A stretch of 64,000 nucleotides of DNA, from the NCBI GenBank assembly GCA_002401695.1, contig NVTV01000022.1, positions 1 to 64,000 on the forward strand. The letters run 5' to 3'. Source of the DNA: Alphaproteobacteria bacterium (GTDB taxonomy: Bacteria > Pseudomonadota > Alphaproteobacteria > Micavibrionales > Micavibrionaceae). Positions 43,548 to 52,033 of this stretch are shown here, piece after piece. The stretch's first letter is position 1, and each line of letters starts with the position of its first letter. The position numbers and the translations under genes are program-made. Below the pieces are notes generated by a model. It saw nothing but the letters and a program-made list of their open reading frames with translations, searched no databases and had not been told where the DNA came from.

Positions 43548-44723
43548 TCAAATCCGAATATTCTCAGCTTGAGATATTTTTTGCCCTATCAGTTCTGCAG
43601 CGGCCCTAAGCGGGTCAGCCGCTAAGTGAGCGTACCTTGCAGTCGTGCGTGGTTGTGAATGTCCTAGCAAGGCACCAATCATGGGGAGAGACATTCCGCT
43701 TGATACGGCAACGCTTGCAAAAGTATGGCGAAGATCATGCAATCGAACATCTTCTAGATCAGCTAAAGCTCGCACACGTCGCCATGATTTTTGTAGATTG
43801 ACAATATGCCCACCCGATTTTGACCCACAAATAACATATGGATTTTCAACATGTCTGACTATCTGCGAGAGAATATCCTTTGCTGGCTCATTCAAGTAAA
43901 TAGTTTTAGCACCTGTCTTTGAGTCCGGCAGCTCAAGTGTGTTTCGTTCAAAATTAATGTAGCTCCACTTGAGGGTCAAAATTTCACCTAACCTCGCACC
44001 GGTTAAGCTTAACAAACGAATGGCATACACTGCATTATCTGAAACTAGTTTTTCTCTCATCGCTTTATCTAGGGATTGGTCTAACCGTATCTGCTCTGCT
44101 CCAGACAAGAAACGCTGTCTCTTTTTTTCCTTAAATTTGTCAATGTGACGGCATGGGTTTTTACCATCGTCACGATATCCAAACTTTTCACACCAGTTGA
44201 AAAATTTGGAAAGTACAGACACGGTACGATTGGCAACGTAAGGCGTTTCGCGCAACGAATGATGTAATCGAGCTATGTCTTGCCTCGAAACTAAGTGTAC
44301 CAATATATTCCCGAGCTTCGGTTTAATATAAACCCTAATATTACGCTGATAGTCTTCTTGTGATTTTGGCTTTAGCTTTACTAGAATATGTTCTGAATCA
44401 AATTTGTCTAAAAGAGCGTTCATAGTTCGCCCACTACGTATTTTGTCTTTCTCTTGAGCAGGATCTATACCTGATGAAACTTGGCCCAATGCATTTTTAG
44501 CTAAGGTACGGGCTTGCTCAGGAGTTAGGGTTCCATGGGTACCAATAGTAACCCGTCGCGTTCGACCTCCACGGCCACCCACTCTATATTGAACAATGTA
44601 GACTTTACGCCCTTTTGGGGTTATCTTGAGACCGAATCCTTTGAGTGCGCTATCCCAGATATACGTGTCTTTTTCACAGGGTTCGCTTGCGTCGACTACC
44701 TTCTTTGACAATCTCTGTGTCAT
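43548..44723 (-). CDS. int: Tyrosine integrase of the metal island
   Basis: This 391-residue integrase has an N-terminal arm-binding domain of the DUF4102 type (WDSALKGFGLKITPKGRKVY), a central SAM-like domain and the catalytic core with Arg in TGARLGEILTLKW, His-x-x-Arg in HDLRHTF, His in LLGHSQPRTT and Tyr in ARYAHL. It integrates and excises DNA at a tRNA 3' end. I chose the ATG at 44723 after AGGTGATGGA; the longer frame from 44813 adds an unlikely hydrophobic leader. It points away from the tRNA-Thr remnant 160 bp upstream, as expected for an island of this class. Confidence 0.95.
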   Translation of the reverse strand: MTQRLSKKVVDASEPCEKDTYIWDSALKGFGLKITPKGRKVYIVQYRVGGRGGRTRRVTIGTHGTLTPEQARTLAKNALGQVSSGIDPAQEKDKIRSGRTMNALLDKFDSEHILVKLKPKSQEDYQRNIRVYIKPKLGNILVHLVSRQDIARLHHSLRETPYVANRTVSVLSKFFNWCEKFGYRDDGKNPCRHIDKFKEKKRQRFLSGAEQIRLDQSLDKAMREKLVSDNAVYAIRLLSLTGARLGEILTLKWSYINFERNTLELPDSKTGAKTIYLNEPAKDILSQIVRHVENPYVICGSKSGGHIVNLQKSWRRVRALADLEDVRLHDLRHTFASVAVSSGMSLPMIGALLGHSQPRTTARYAHLAADPLRAAAELIGQKISQAENIRI

Positions 44724-44886
44724 TCCATCACCTAAGTTCTTACTGTTTCTAGTAAGCACATAGTAAGCACACCCAACAAAAACCACAACCCACTTGAGGA
44801 AACGTGATAACATTCAACTCATTGATATTATTGACTTATTGCCACTTGAGCACACTTAGGAAAACCTGAGAAAACGGCCAAATTCT

Positions 44887-44933
44887 ATTTTGTAATCAGG
44901 GGGTCCGCGGTTCGAGTCCGTGTGGGGGCACCA
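44887..44933 (+). repeat. attachment site: duplicated 3' half of tRNA-Thr(TGT)
   Basis: The sequence begins inside an anticodon loop (TTTTGTAA), continues through TCAG, a T-arm with a 5-bp stem (CGCGG / CCGTG around TTCGAGT), an acceptor strand TGGGGGC, discriminator A and an encoded CCA at 44931-44933. The 5' half of a tRNA is absent: the preceding DNA cannot pair with the anticodon stem or acceptor. This is the signature of an element that entered a tRNA-Thr gene; the intact tRNA should lie at the other end, left of this window. The gap 44724-45056 otherwise contains only repeat arms and the integrase promoters. Confidence 0.88.
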
Positions 44934-45020
44934 TTTCCGATCCATTCATTGCTATTTAACCATTTGTTTTATATAGGTTTTTTAATTTATTGGGTGCCCA
45001 TTTTTGCAAATACCGCTTGT

Positions 45021-45056
45021 TTTGCGCCATAAATTGTGCCATAAACTGTACCATAC
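45021..45056 (+). repeat. Integrase arm-site-like repeat, copy A
   Basis: Three near-identical 12-bp units run head to tail: GCCATAAATTGT, GCCATAAACTGT and ACCATA (cut short). They end exactly at the start codon of the second integrase. The same array occurs at 49636-49671 and 52691-52726. Such clustered repeats near an integrase gene are typical arm-type binding sites and may also let the protein repress its own promoter. Confidence 0.75.
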
Positions 45057-46391
45057 ATGGCAGAAATTAGGCACATAAATCAGTATTTAAAGAAACGGGG
45101 TAATCGATGGCATTACCGCCGTCTTGTACCACGTGCCTACGGTCAAATTGATAAACGTGGGGAAATACGCACTTCTTTAAAAACCACCTCCCTGGAAGTC
45201 GCTAGATCTCGTCGAGATGCACTTGCCGAAGCTGATGACCTTTACTGGGCTTCTCTTGACGTTGCTGAAAAATCTGAAATCGACCTAACTATTTCCAGAT
45301 ATAAAGCGGCCAAAAAGCGTGCAATGGGTCGAGGGTATATGTACACATCTGTTAAAGAACTTGCTGAGACAGGTGACATTAGCGATATTCTTGCCCGGCT
45401 TACGGAAGTCACAAAACACCCGAAAGAGGAGAAACAAGAAGCCGTTGCCCTACTCGGTACTGCCAAGCCGAGCGCGGTTAAAATATCTGCCGCCTTTGAT
45501 ATTTATTGCAATGAAATTACAGTGGCCGACCTCATTGGAAAGTCCCCCGCACAAAAAAAGAGCTGGTGGAAAGTCAAAAATAGAGCCGTACAAAACTTCA
45601 TTAAATTGTGTGGTGATCTGCGAATGGACGAAATTGACCGCACCCATGCGAGAAAATTTTTCAATTGGTGGACTTCAAGAGTTGTACCAAAGGACGGCAG
45701 TAAAGCTTTAAATCCCAATAGTGCCAACCGAGACATTGGTAATTTACAGAACTTGTATAGGCGGTTTTGGGAGTTTGAAGGCGATGAAAGTCGTGACAAT
45801 CCCTTTCGTAAATTGCGGTTTGCAAAACCTAAATACAAAGAAATTCTCGCCTTTGACGATAAATTTGTTCAAACTGTAATTATGGCACCAGATACATTTG
45901 AAGGCATAAATGACGACGCCAAACTGGTTGTATACGCAATGATAGAAACAGGATGTAGACCAAGTGAAATCGTGGGTTTAACATCTAAACATATTGTGTT
46001 GAACCATGACATACCGCATATACAAATTCGCCCTGGTGATAGCAGAGCTTTAAAAACCCCTTCATCAGAACGTGATATTCCCTTACTAGGCATATCCCTG
46101 TATGCATTTAAACAACGTCCTAAAGGGTTTGAGAGATATAGGAACAGAAGCGACTCCCTTTCAGCATTCTTAATGAAAGTTTTTAGGACGAGGAACTTAC
46201 TTCCAACTGAAAACCATAGAATTTATTCTTTCAGGCATGCGTTTGAAAAACGTATGTTGGAAGCTAATATTGATTATGGGTTACGCTGTACACTTATGGG
46301 GCATCACAATCCACGACCCGCTTATGGTGATGGTGGTTCCCTAGAGTATAGGCGAGATCAGCTCTTAAAAATCACCCATCCATACAAATAA
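45057..46391 (+). CDS. int: Second tyrosine integrase
   Basis: This 444-residue integrase opens with a DUF6538-like stretch (YLKKRGNRWHYRRLVPRAYG). The core has Arg in TGCRPSEIVGL, His-x-x-Xaa... in YSFRHAFEKRM (Arg then His), LMGHHNPRP and Tyr in GGSLEYRRDQL. It is unrelated in its N-terminal half to the first integrase. The ATG lies against a block of 12-bp repeats with no clear ribosome site, so the true start could be slightly downstream. It probably drove the insertion of the 45021-49747 unit, and may act on 49547-52802 too. Confidence 0.92.
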   Translation: MAEIRHINQYLKKRGNRWHYRRLVPRAYGQIDKRGEIRTSLKTTSLEVARSRRDALAEADDLYWASLDVAEKSEIDLTISRYKAAKKRAMGRGYMYTSVKELAETGDISDILARLTEVTKHPKEEKQEAVALLGTAKPSAVKISAAFDIYCNEITVADLIGKSPAQKKSWWKVKNRAVQNFIKLCGDLRMDEIDRTHARKFFNWWTSRVVPKDGSKALNPNSANRDIGNLQNLYRRFWEFEGDESRDNPFRKLRFAKPKYKEILAFDDKFVQTVIMAPDTFEGINDDAKLVVYAMIETGCRPSEIVGLTSKHIVLNHDIPHIQIRPGDSRALKTPSSERDIPLLGISLYAFKQRPKGFERYRNRSDSLSAFLMKVFRTRNLLPTENHRIYSFRHAFEKRMLEANIDYGLRCTLMGHHNPRPAYGDGGSLEYRRDQLLKITHPYK

Positions 46392-46400
46392 GTTTGTATT

Positions 46401-46616
46401 TTATCTAATATTTATTTGGTCTTTTTTGTATTGATTAAATCGTTTTAGGTGTTTTTTAAGACGGTGCGAACGAGTACGATGTATATCTAATTCCTGTTCA
46501 ACACGATCAAATATAGGCCAGAAATCATCACCGTATTTCTCTATAAGACCGGCAACGATCTCCAGCCCTTTGCATAGGTCATTTTCACTAACTTTTGCTT
46601 TGTATTTTACACCCAT
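46401..46616 (-). CDS. Small hypothetical protein of a decayed element
   Basis: This 71-residue helical, charged protein (LCKGLEIVAGLIEKYGDDFW, RVEQELDIHRTRSHRLKKHL) has no known motif. It lies 9 bp after the DUF736 gene on the same strand, a usual place for accessory genes of conjugative elements. It is convergent with the integrase, with 9 bp between stops. The basic C-terminus might bind nucleic acid, but this is only a guess. Confidence 0.6.
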   Translation of the reverse strand: MGVKYKAKVSENDLCKGLEIVAGLIEKYGDDFWPIFDRVEQELDIHRTRSHRLKKHLKRFNQYKKDQINIR

Positions 46617-46625
46617 AGTATCGGA

Positions 46626-46946
46626 TTAGTTTCTTTGCTCGCGCTTAGGACGTGACCAAACAAGATCAGCATTACCATCATGCTCAAACAATGCTGCGTT
46701 GACGGGAGTGGCAAAGCTTGGATCATCCAGCAACACTTTGATATATTTGCGGGGCGTTTCACCTTCTGATTCCGCGTGCCATGCAACACCAAGATCACAT
46801 TGTCCCGTCTTGATAAAATAATCGGGCGAGCTATCGCCTTTCTTATTGTCGTTAGCAACAAATCGTACTTTCCTTGCAATTGTCATTGTCGAGATTGTGC
46901 CTTCGTAACCGTTATTCACGGGCTTAAATTGTCCTATAGTAGCCAT
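46626..46946 (-). CDS. DUF736 protein
   Basis: This 106-residue protein has the DUF736 opening MATIGQFKPVNNGYEGTIST and a later GVAWHAESEGETPRKYIKV. These proteins are frequent in plasmids and conjugative elements of alphaproteobacteria, with no proven function. GGAGG lies 12 bp before this ATG and only 3 bp before an alternative ATG at 46955; family starts favour 46946. It marks the unit as derived from a larger transferable element. Confidence 0.85.
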   Translation of the reverse strand: MATIGQFKPVNNGYEGTISTMTIARKVRFVANDNKKGDSSPDYFIKTGQCDLGVAWHAESEGETPRKYIKVLLDDPSFATPVNAALFEHDGNADLVWSRPKREQRN

Positions 46947-46991
46947 AATTTTCATTAGCCTCCGTTGTTTGTGGACGAAAAATTCTATTGA

Positions 46992-47222
46992 TTAAAGTGT
47001 TGGTACTTTCAGCGCCTTTTTAAAGCCGGCATCACTCGCCAAAAATGCACTGAGCATTGACGGTACGAGTTCCGCAACGCTGGCACTCTCGCCGTAAGCT
47101 GCTTCGTAAACTTGGGTGTATCGTTCCAAGTTACGCTTTAAATCGGGCGTTACGGTAATCCCGAGTTTAACTGGTGTTTTATCCGGTAGTTTCCCAATTT
47201 TTAGTGTTTGGTTTTTTGCCAT
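46992..47222 (-). CDS. DUF2274 protein
   Basis: This 76-residue protein matches DUF2274, usually encoded directly after trbI in conjugative-transfer clusters: KIGKLPDKTPVKLGITVTPD, then YGESASVAELVPSMLSAFLA. It resembles a short ribbon-helix-helix-like protein. AAGGAG precedes the ATG. The trbI fragment ends 14 bp upstream, as in intact transfer operons, so the original gene order survives here. Confidence 0.85.
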   Translation of the reverse strand: MAKNQTLKIGKLPDKTPVKLGITVTPDLKRNLERYTQVYEAAYGESASVAELVPSMLSAFLASDAGFKKALKVPTL

Positions 47223-47236
47223 AGTCGTTCTCCTTC

Positions 47237-47584
47237 TTAGTATTGATAGGGCTGTAAAATGAGGTCTTTATTGACGATTACGCGCAAGCGTGTCCCAGGC
47301 CTGACCGTGATGGTTGGCTGCACACCTAAATTACGCTCGATAATCTGCTGACCTGCATGGTTGAACGAATTTTGACTGCTATCGCGGACCGCATTGAGCA
47401 ATTCACTATCATCGTCGTTACGCCCTAACTCGGTCCCCACACCTAAGATCGTAGAGATAAGGGCGGCTTTGAGCATTTTACCGTAATGATAATTGACTTT
47501 ATCATGAAGCCCTGCCCCGCCTGACATATCCACGCCGGGAAGATTGTCTATAATCATGGACGTACCATTCGGCATAATAAGCCG
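47237..47584 (-). pseudogene. trbI: 3' end of conjugal transfer gene trbI
   Basis: The last 115 codons encode the C-terminal domain of TrbI, a VirB10-like scaffold of the conjugation channel: WTRLIMPNGTSMIIDNLPG, then RNLGVQPTITVRPGTRLRVI. Upstream of 47584 the frame stays open to 47719 but the sequence (with Cys, Tyr and Val runs) is not TrbI-like. The N-terminal two thirds, including the membrane helix and proline-rich region, are gone, so the gene is not functional. The break lies about 150 bp before the abiEii stop, so the toxin genes may have been inserted or fused here by deletion. Confidence 0.85.
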
Positions 47585-47737
47585 TGTCCAAACCACAAGA
47601 ACGCACAAAGTACAAACGGCAAGATCAAAGCCAAGACATAAGTGCATTTTACAATGTTTGGGGGTATAATTGGGGGCATAGCCATTTATCATCAGATATG
47701 ACTGATGAACTGTACTCAATCAATAAATTGCAGCATA

Positions 47738-48640
47738 TCATCCTTCAAATAATATCCTCAATGCCTCATACTGTTTTTGATGTTTATCTGGATTATTGTC
47801 CTTTAGCTTTTGCAGGTTTAGCAATTTCCACTGCACAGCCGGGAAATTCTCAAAATTATACACACTCCAATCAGGAGAGAGGTTATTAACACTCAGCAAG
47901 AAAGTTTTATCTACATCTGACAGCCCCGTCCAAATTTCATCTATAAGCTGTTCTCTGGTTTGCTCGAAATCAGCGTATGTAAATACCTCAGCACTCATGC
48001 CTTCAAAATGATTGGTCATCGTCATGCGTTGGTCTTGAAAATTCGGATTAAGCATTTCATGTAGCGGCCTATCCCCACTTAAAAGGCATAAGAGAAAACC
48101 AGTTTTGACCTCTTCGGAAAACCCTTCATTTTCCAAAAGATACTTCACGTCAAATAAATCTCTTGGATGTTGACGATCCAAGGCCGCGCAAATTTTGCCG
48201 CCGTAAAGTTGCCCAATGGAAACAAGTTGAATTTCACAAAATGCATCAAACTCGTCTTGCGCCGCTTGGCAAAGAGGCATTATTTTTGGAATTTCGAGTG
48301 TACCGCGCCCTACCTGATTAACTTCCACCTTTATCTGTGCGCCTTGTGACGATACTTGCAGTTTGCAAATTTTGGGGCGGTGAATAACACGCACATTTGG
48401 TAAAACAGTTTCAATGCTCATTTTTATCCGCGCTAAAGCTTCATTGATATGTCGCAAAGAGTTTTCCCTTGGCTCAATCGGAACATAGGTCAGATCAATA
48501 TCTACAGATAGGCGTGGCAATTCGCGAACGAACAAATTAATCGCAGTTCCACCGTGAAGCGCAAAACAGGTTTCCTTGGCAACTTCTGGAAGCGCTTGAA
48601 CCAAGAGTTTAACTTGCGCTGTATATATGCCGTGCTTCAT
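47738..48640 (-). CDS. abiEii: AbiEii/AbiGii-family nucleotidyltransferase toxin
   Basis: This 300-residue protein has the nucleotidyltransferase motif FALHGGTAINLFVRELPRLS followed by VDIDLTYVP, at about residues 22-50. AbiEii-type toxins transfer nucleotides to tRNA acceptor ends and cause reversible growth arrest, used in phage defence (type IV toxin-antitoxin). Downstream segments LYGGKICAALDRQHPRDLFD are also family-like. The start overlaps the antitoxin stop (ATGA). It lies next to the broken trbI gene, showing addition of defence cargo to a relic. Confidence 0.92.
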   Translation of the reverse strand: MKHGIYTAQVKLLVQALPEVAKETCFALHGGTAINLFVRELPRLSVDIDLTYVPIEPRENSLRHINEALARIKMSIETVLPNVRVIHRPKICKLQVSSQGAQIKVEVNQVGRGTLEIPKIMPLCQAAQDEFDAFCEIQLVSIGQLYGGKICAALDRQHPRDLFDVKYLLENEGFSEEVKTGFLLCLLSGDRPLHEMLNPNFQDQRMTMTNHFEGMSAEVFTYADFEQTREQLIDEIWTGLSDVDKTFLLSVNNLSPDWSVYNFENFPAVQWKLLNLQKLKDNNPDKHQKQYEALRILFEG

Positions 48641-49416
48641 ATTTCTTGCCCTTTATTAGCAAGTTCCTTTGGTATCGTTATTCTGTATGTAGAATCGTAA
48701 ACACCGTTTTTTACAATACTGCGTTTTCCGCTCCCTAAATCAACCGCCTTCAAATTCAAATGGCTAAACCAAGCGTGTCCTGATTTACCTGCGAGATATA
48801 AGAACAATCTTTTCACCTTCACTGATTTACATTGCTCAAGTAATTTTTGCACATGCTCGGGTCTTAAATTATTTAGACCTTCCATAAGTTCATAGCATTC
48901 CAAAAGGTCTTGTTTTTTTGGTACGAGGTATAAACATTCCATGAGCGCCCGCGCCGCACCCGAAACCTTTATTGAATACCCTCCCAAAGAGACATCTTTC
49001 ATTCCTACTTCTGGAGGCAAAAAAGCCGTTTTGTGGTAGTCAAGCTTTACCCCCCACTCATGGCTTTTAAACCAGGAAGGCAGTTTTTCACCCGCAGCAC
49101 CAAACAAAACAACCTTCGTCGGTGCCATTTCAAGATAATGGGCTTTGCCAAGTAAGGATAGTGCCGTTCGCCCGCCTGGATGCACACTTAGACCCGCTTG
49201 CTCTTGTAAGGCATAGATTGCACCCTCATAGTCAACCTTATCCCCTGTGCGGATCATAGCGCCTCGGCCTATAGTCTCTAGCCAATGTCCATTTCTATAT
49301 ACTTGCTGGAGCGCAAGACTATAGCCCTGCGTAGTGAGCCACGAGGACAACAAGACCACGCCACGCGGATGTGATCTCAAAAGATGGTTTATTTTTGTTG
49401 TATTTACAATATTCAT
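48637..49416 (-). CDS. abiEi: AbiEi-family antitoxin and repressor
   Basis: This 259-residue protein is the antitoxin partner of AbiEii. The N-terminal part (about residues 1-80) contains a winged-helix region, and the C-terminal domain (about 90-250) has the family's SGAARALMECLYLVPKKQDL segment. AbiEi neutralises the toxin without direct strong binding and represses the promoter by bending DNA. The upstream 49417-49546 region would hold that operator; I see AT-rich DNA but no clear inverted repeat. The pair is intact. Confidence 0.88.
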   Translation of the reverse strand: MNIVNTTKINHLLRSHPRGVVLLSSWLTTQGYSLALQQVYRNGHWLETIGRGAMIRTGDKVDYEGAIYALQEQAGLSVHPGGRTALSLLGKAHYLEMAPTKVVLFGAAGEKLPSWFKSHEWGVKLDYHKTAFLPPEVGMKDVSLGGYSIKVSGAARALMECLYLVPKKQDLLECYELMEGLNNLRPEHVQKLLEQCKSVKVKRLFLYLAGKSGHAWFSHLNLKAVDLGSGKRSIVKNGVYDSTYRITIPKELANKGQEI

Positions 49417-49546
49417 TATATTGATATAGGGCTTTATTTAAACTGTGTCAAGAAATGAGTTTATAATTACTCTAATTACAATACTATATATATACTAAAC
49501 CTTACTTATATGAACCACTATAACAAAACCATGCGATCTTACGGGT

Positions 49547-49747
49547 CAAGTTACGGGAATACCCATAAAAAATCCAAAATTTGGTTGAAAAAATGCCTAG
49601 TTTTGTTAAATAAATTGAACGTAAATCCGCACCAATTTTATGCCATAAATTGTGCCATAAACTGTACCATAAAATGAAAATAAAAACACTATAGCCTTTT
49701 GTTTTTATTACATATTTACTACTTGTTCGACGCCGTGTGCAAAGCAC
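49547..49747 (+). repeat. 200-bp direct repeat, copy B, with tRNA-like core
   Basis: Positions 49547-49747 and 52601-52802 can be aligned almost without gaps at about 85% identity by eye. The copy contains the 12-bp arm array (49636-49671) and ends in GTTCGACGCCGTGTGC (49724-49739) then GCACC, a degenerate copy of the tRNA-Thr T-loop and acceptor. It is likely the right attachment site of the second unit and the left one of the third. The rest of 49748-50071 is AT-rich with nothing else recognised. Confidence 0.82.
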
Positions 49748-50071
49748 CTTTGGTTTTCTTGATAATCGTGATTTGTCTTTTTGAGCTGATTTTCCGCATA
49801 TCATTTCCTCTTTAGATTTTCTTGCCCGTAAAGATAGCGCATTCCTTACCTTTTGATAGGAGCAAAGAATATAGCGCGAAAATTGTAACATTCCAGAAAT
49901 TCACTTTCTGGCAAGCACAGCTTGTTAGGGGAGCCCTCTTTTAAAAAACAAAATAAACTACCTCTACAGCACTCATTTAACTTCTATACGACCTCTATAT
50001 CAGTCATTACTTGTTTTATTAAGTTTATTATGCCACATTGAGTACAGGAAAATTGATTAAAGGATCAAACG

Positions 50072-50410
50072 ATGTCAAAATCTGCAAAGCGCACATACTC
50101 TGCTTATAGCTCGGATGCCATGCATCTGCTAGGCGCAACGATCCGCGCTGAACGCAAAACAAAAAAAATGTCTCAGCAAGAACTGGCGGAACGTGCTGGT
50201 GTTGCGCGTAGTGTTATTCAGCGCGTGGAAAAAGGCGATATGACATGCGGCGTCGGCATTGTCTTTGAAGTAGCCCATATTGTAGGCATCCCATTATTTA
50301 GTGCAGAACCAAGCAGGCTTGCTCATCACATAAGACAAGTTGAAGACAAGCTAACCCTTCTGCCCAAAACCATACATAAAAAGAAAAAGGTAATTAACGA
50401 TGACTTCTAG
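50072..50410 (+). CDS. hipB: HipB-like antitoxin, XRE family
   Basis: This 112-residue protein has an XRE helix-turn-helix at about residues 20-75 (IRAERKTKKMSQQELAERAG, then VARSVIQRVEKGD). In HipBA systems this protein holds and represses the HipA kinase and its own promoter. The C-terminus is basic. AAAGGA lies 8 bp upstream of the ATG. The stop overlaps hipA by 11 bp, which indicates joint translation. Confidence 0.9.
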   Translation: MSKSAKRTYSAYSSDAMHLLGATIRAERKTKKMSQQELAERAGVARSVIQRVEKGDMTCGVGIVFEVAHIVGIPLFSAEPSRLAHHIRQVEDKLTLLPKTIHKKKKVINDDF

Positions 50411-51635
50411 GAAAAATTACAAAGAAGCATATGTTTGGATATGGCTACCGGGTGCCGTGGAGCCAGTTGTTGCTGGCAAATTAGAGCAAGATGGTGAAAA
50501 CCTAGTTTTCACCTACGGTAAAAGTTATCTTGGGCGTAAAGATGCTATCTCAATTTATGAGCCCGAACTACCACTAAAACCTGGAACTTTTTCACCTCTA
50601 ACTGGCCTAAGTGTACCCAATTGTATCCGTGATGCATCTCCAGACGCATGGGGAAGGCGTGTGATTATTAATCGCCTTCAAGGCGCTGCTAACGAAAACG
50701 AACTTACATACCTTTTAGAATCTGGTTCTGACAGGATTGGCGCATTAGATTTCCAGTCCTCAGCCACTGAATATGTGCCGCGACAATCCCAGGGCGCGAC
50801 GCTTGAGGAACTCATGGAATCTGCCGAACGTGTTGAAAAAGGCGTGCCGCTCTCCCCTGAACTCGACCAAGCCATATTCCACGGCAGTTCAATTGGTGGT
50901 GCGCGGCCAAAAGCTCTTATTCAAGATGGTGACACTAAATACATCGCTAAATTCTCCGCCAGCAATGATAGCTATAGTGTTATCAAAGCTGAATTTGTCG
51001 CCATGCGTTTAGCTCATCTTGCAGGTCTAAATGTTGCTTCCGTGAAAATGGTAGAGGCTTCCCATAAAGATGTATTGCTAATTGAGCGTTTTGATCGAAC
51101 TCACTCTACAAAAGGCTGGCAACGTAAAGCCATAGTATCGGCTCTAACTATATTAGAGCTTGATGAAATGATGGCACGATATGCAAGCTACGAAAAACTC
51201 GCCGAGATCATTCGTCACCGTTTCATAACACCAACAGAAACCTTGCATGAGTTATATGCTCGCATGGTCTTCAACATACTCTGTGGAAATACGGATGATC
51301 ACGCCAGAAACCATGCCGCATTTTGGGATGGCAGTTCACTGACGCTCACACCTGCTTATGACATTTGTCCGCAGGGTCGCTCTGGCGGCGAAGCAACTCA
51401 AGCCATGCTACTGGTCGGAGATAATCGCTATAGCCAACTAAAAACCTGTATTGAAGCGGCTCATCATTTCAAAATATCCGAGGACAATGCGATGGAAATC
51501 ATCACACATCAAAAGACGGTCATTGAAAAAAACTGGGATATGGTCTGCGATGAAGCAAAATTAAGCGAAGTTGATCGCCGATATTTCTGGCACCGCCAAT
51601 TTCTCAACCCTTATGCTTTTGAGGGGTATCATTGA
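50400..51635 (+). CDS. hipA: HipA-type serine/threonine kinase toxin
   Basis: This 411-residue kinase has the N-terminal HipA beta domain (VWIWLPGAVEPVVAGKLEQ), the ATP/phosphate loop region SSIGGARPKALIQ near residue 160, the KFSASNDSYSVIKAE segment and the catalytic GNTDDHARNHAAFW (Asp and Asn ligands), then DICPQGRSGG. HipA kinases phosphorylate glutamyl-tRNA synthetase or other targets and induce persistence. All core motifs appear intact. It may need a phosphorylatable Ser in the loop, which is present (SSIGG). Confidence 0.92.
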   Translation: MTSRKNYKEAYVWIWLPGAVEPVVAGKLEQDGENLVFTYGKSYLGRKDAISIYEPELPLKPGTFSPLTGLSVPNCIRDASPDAWGRRVIINRLQGAANENELTYLLESGSDRIGALDFQSSATEYVPRQSQGATLEELMESAERVEKGVPLSPELDQAIFHGSSIGGARPKALIQDGDTKYIAKFSASNDSYSVIKAEFVAMRLAHLAGLNVASVKMVEASHKDVLLIERFDRTHSTKGWQRKAIVSALTILELDEMMARYASYEKLAEIIRHRFITPTETLHELYARMVFNILCGNTDDHARNHAAFWDGSSLTLTPAYDICPQGRSGGEATQAMLLVGDNRYSQLKTCIEAAHHFKISEDNAMEIITHQKTVIEKNWDMVCDEAKLSEVDRRYFWHRQFLNPYAFEGYH

Positions 51636-51728
51636 TGGAAACAGAAGGAACGCCCTAGAGCCAACTAGTGTCTAATTTCAGGAGTAACTTCAATTAATTT
51701 AAATGGACCATCATATAGTCCATTTTAC

Positions 51729-51757
51729 TTGACTACATGCCTCCGGCATTATAATAT
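51729..51757 (+). promoter_or_regulatory. Promoter with operator dyad for the vapBC-like pair
   Basis: TTGACT (51729-51734) and TAATAT (51752-51757) have 17-bp spacing (TATAAT at 51750 would give 15). Inside the spacer is a perfect dyad ATGCC-TCC-GGCAT (51737-51749), well placed for autorepression by the antitoxin-toxin complex. AAAGGAG follows before the ATG at 51776. Confidence 0.65.
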
Positions 51758-51775
51758 GCCCATAAAGGAGTTTAT

Positions 51776-52033
51776 ATGGAAATCGCGATTAACGAAGCAA
51801 AGGGTAAATTATCCGCCCTTATAAATGCTGCCTTAAAGGGGGAAAAAATATTACTGACCAAACACGGAAAGCCAGTCGCTGAAATCAAACCACTTACAGG
51901 TTTTATTTCCGTTGCTGAAAAAAAGAAAGCCCTCGTTGGTATTCTAACATCCTCGAAAGCTAAAAAGACATCTGGTGCATCAGCAGCAACCGCCGATCAT
52001 TTTCTATATGACGAAACGGGTATGCCTTTATGA
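51776..52033 (+). CDS. Phd/YefM-family antitoxin
   Basis: This 85-residue protein has the Phd/YefM fold: the opening MEIAINEAKGKLSALINAAL and then GEKILLTKHGKPVAEIKPL bind operator DNA as a dimer. The C-terminal tail (residues 55-85) would wrap the toxin. Phd-type antitoxins are often paired with PIN-domain toxins. Its stop overlaps the toxin start (ATGA). A consensus AAAGGAG precedes the start. Confidence 0.9.
   Translation: MEIAINEAKGKLSALINAALKGEKILLTKHGKPVAEIKPLTGFISVAEKKKALVGILTSSKAKKTSGASAATADHFLYDETGMPL

Noticed and set aside
44881-44933. A complete tRNA gene
   Set aside because: Only the 3' half is present. No D-arm and no 5' acceptor strand (GCCCCCA expected) precede it.
49502-49891. 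129-codon minus-strand frame across repeat copy B
   Set aside because: It translates the arm-site repeats (YSLWHNLWHK) and lacks family resemblance; it is a by-product of the att-like DNA.
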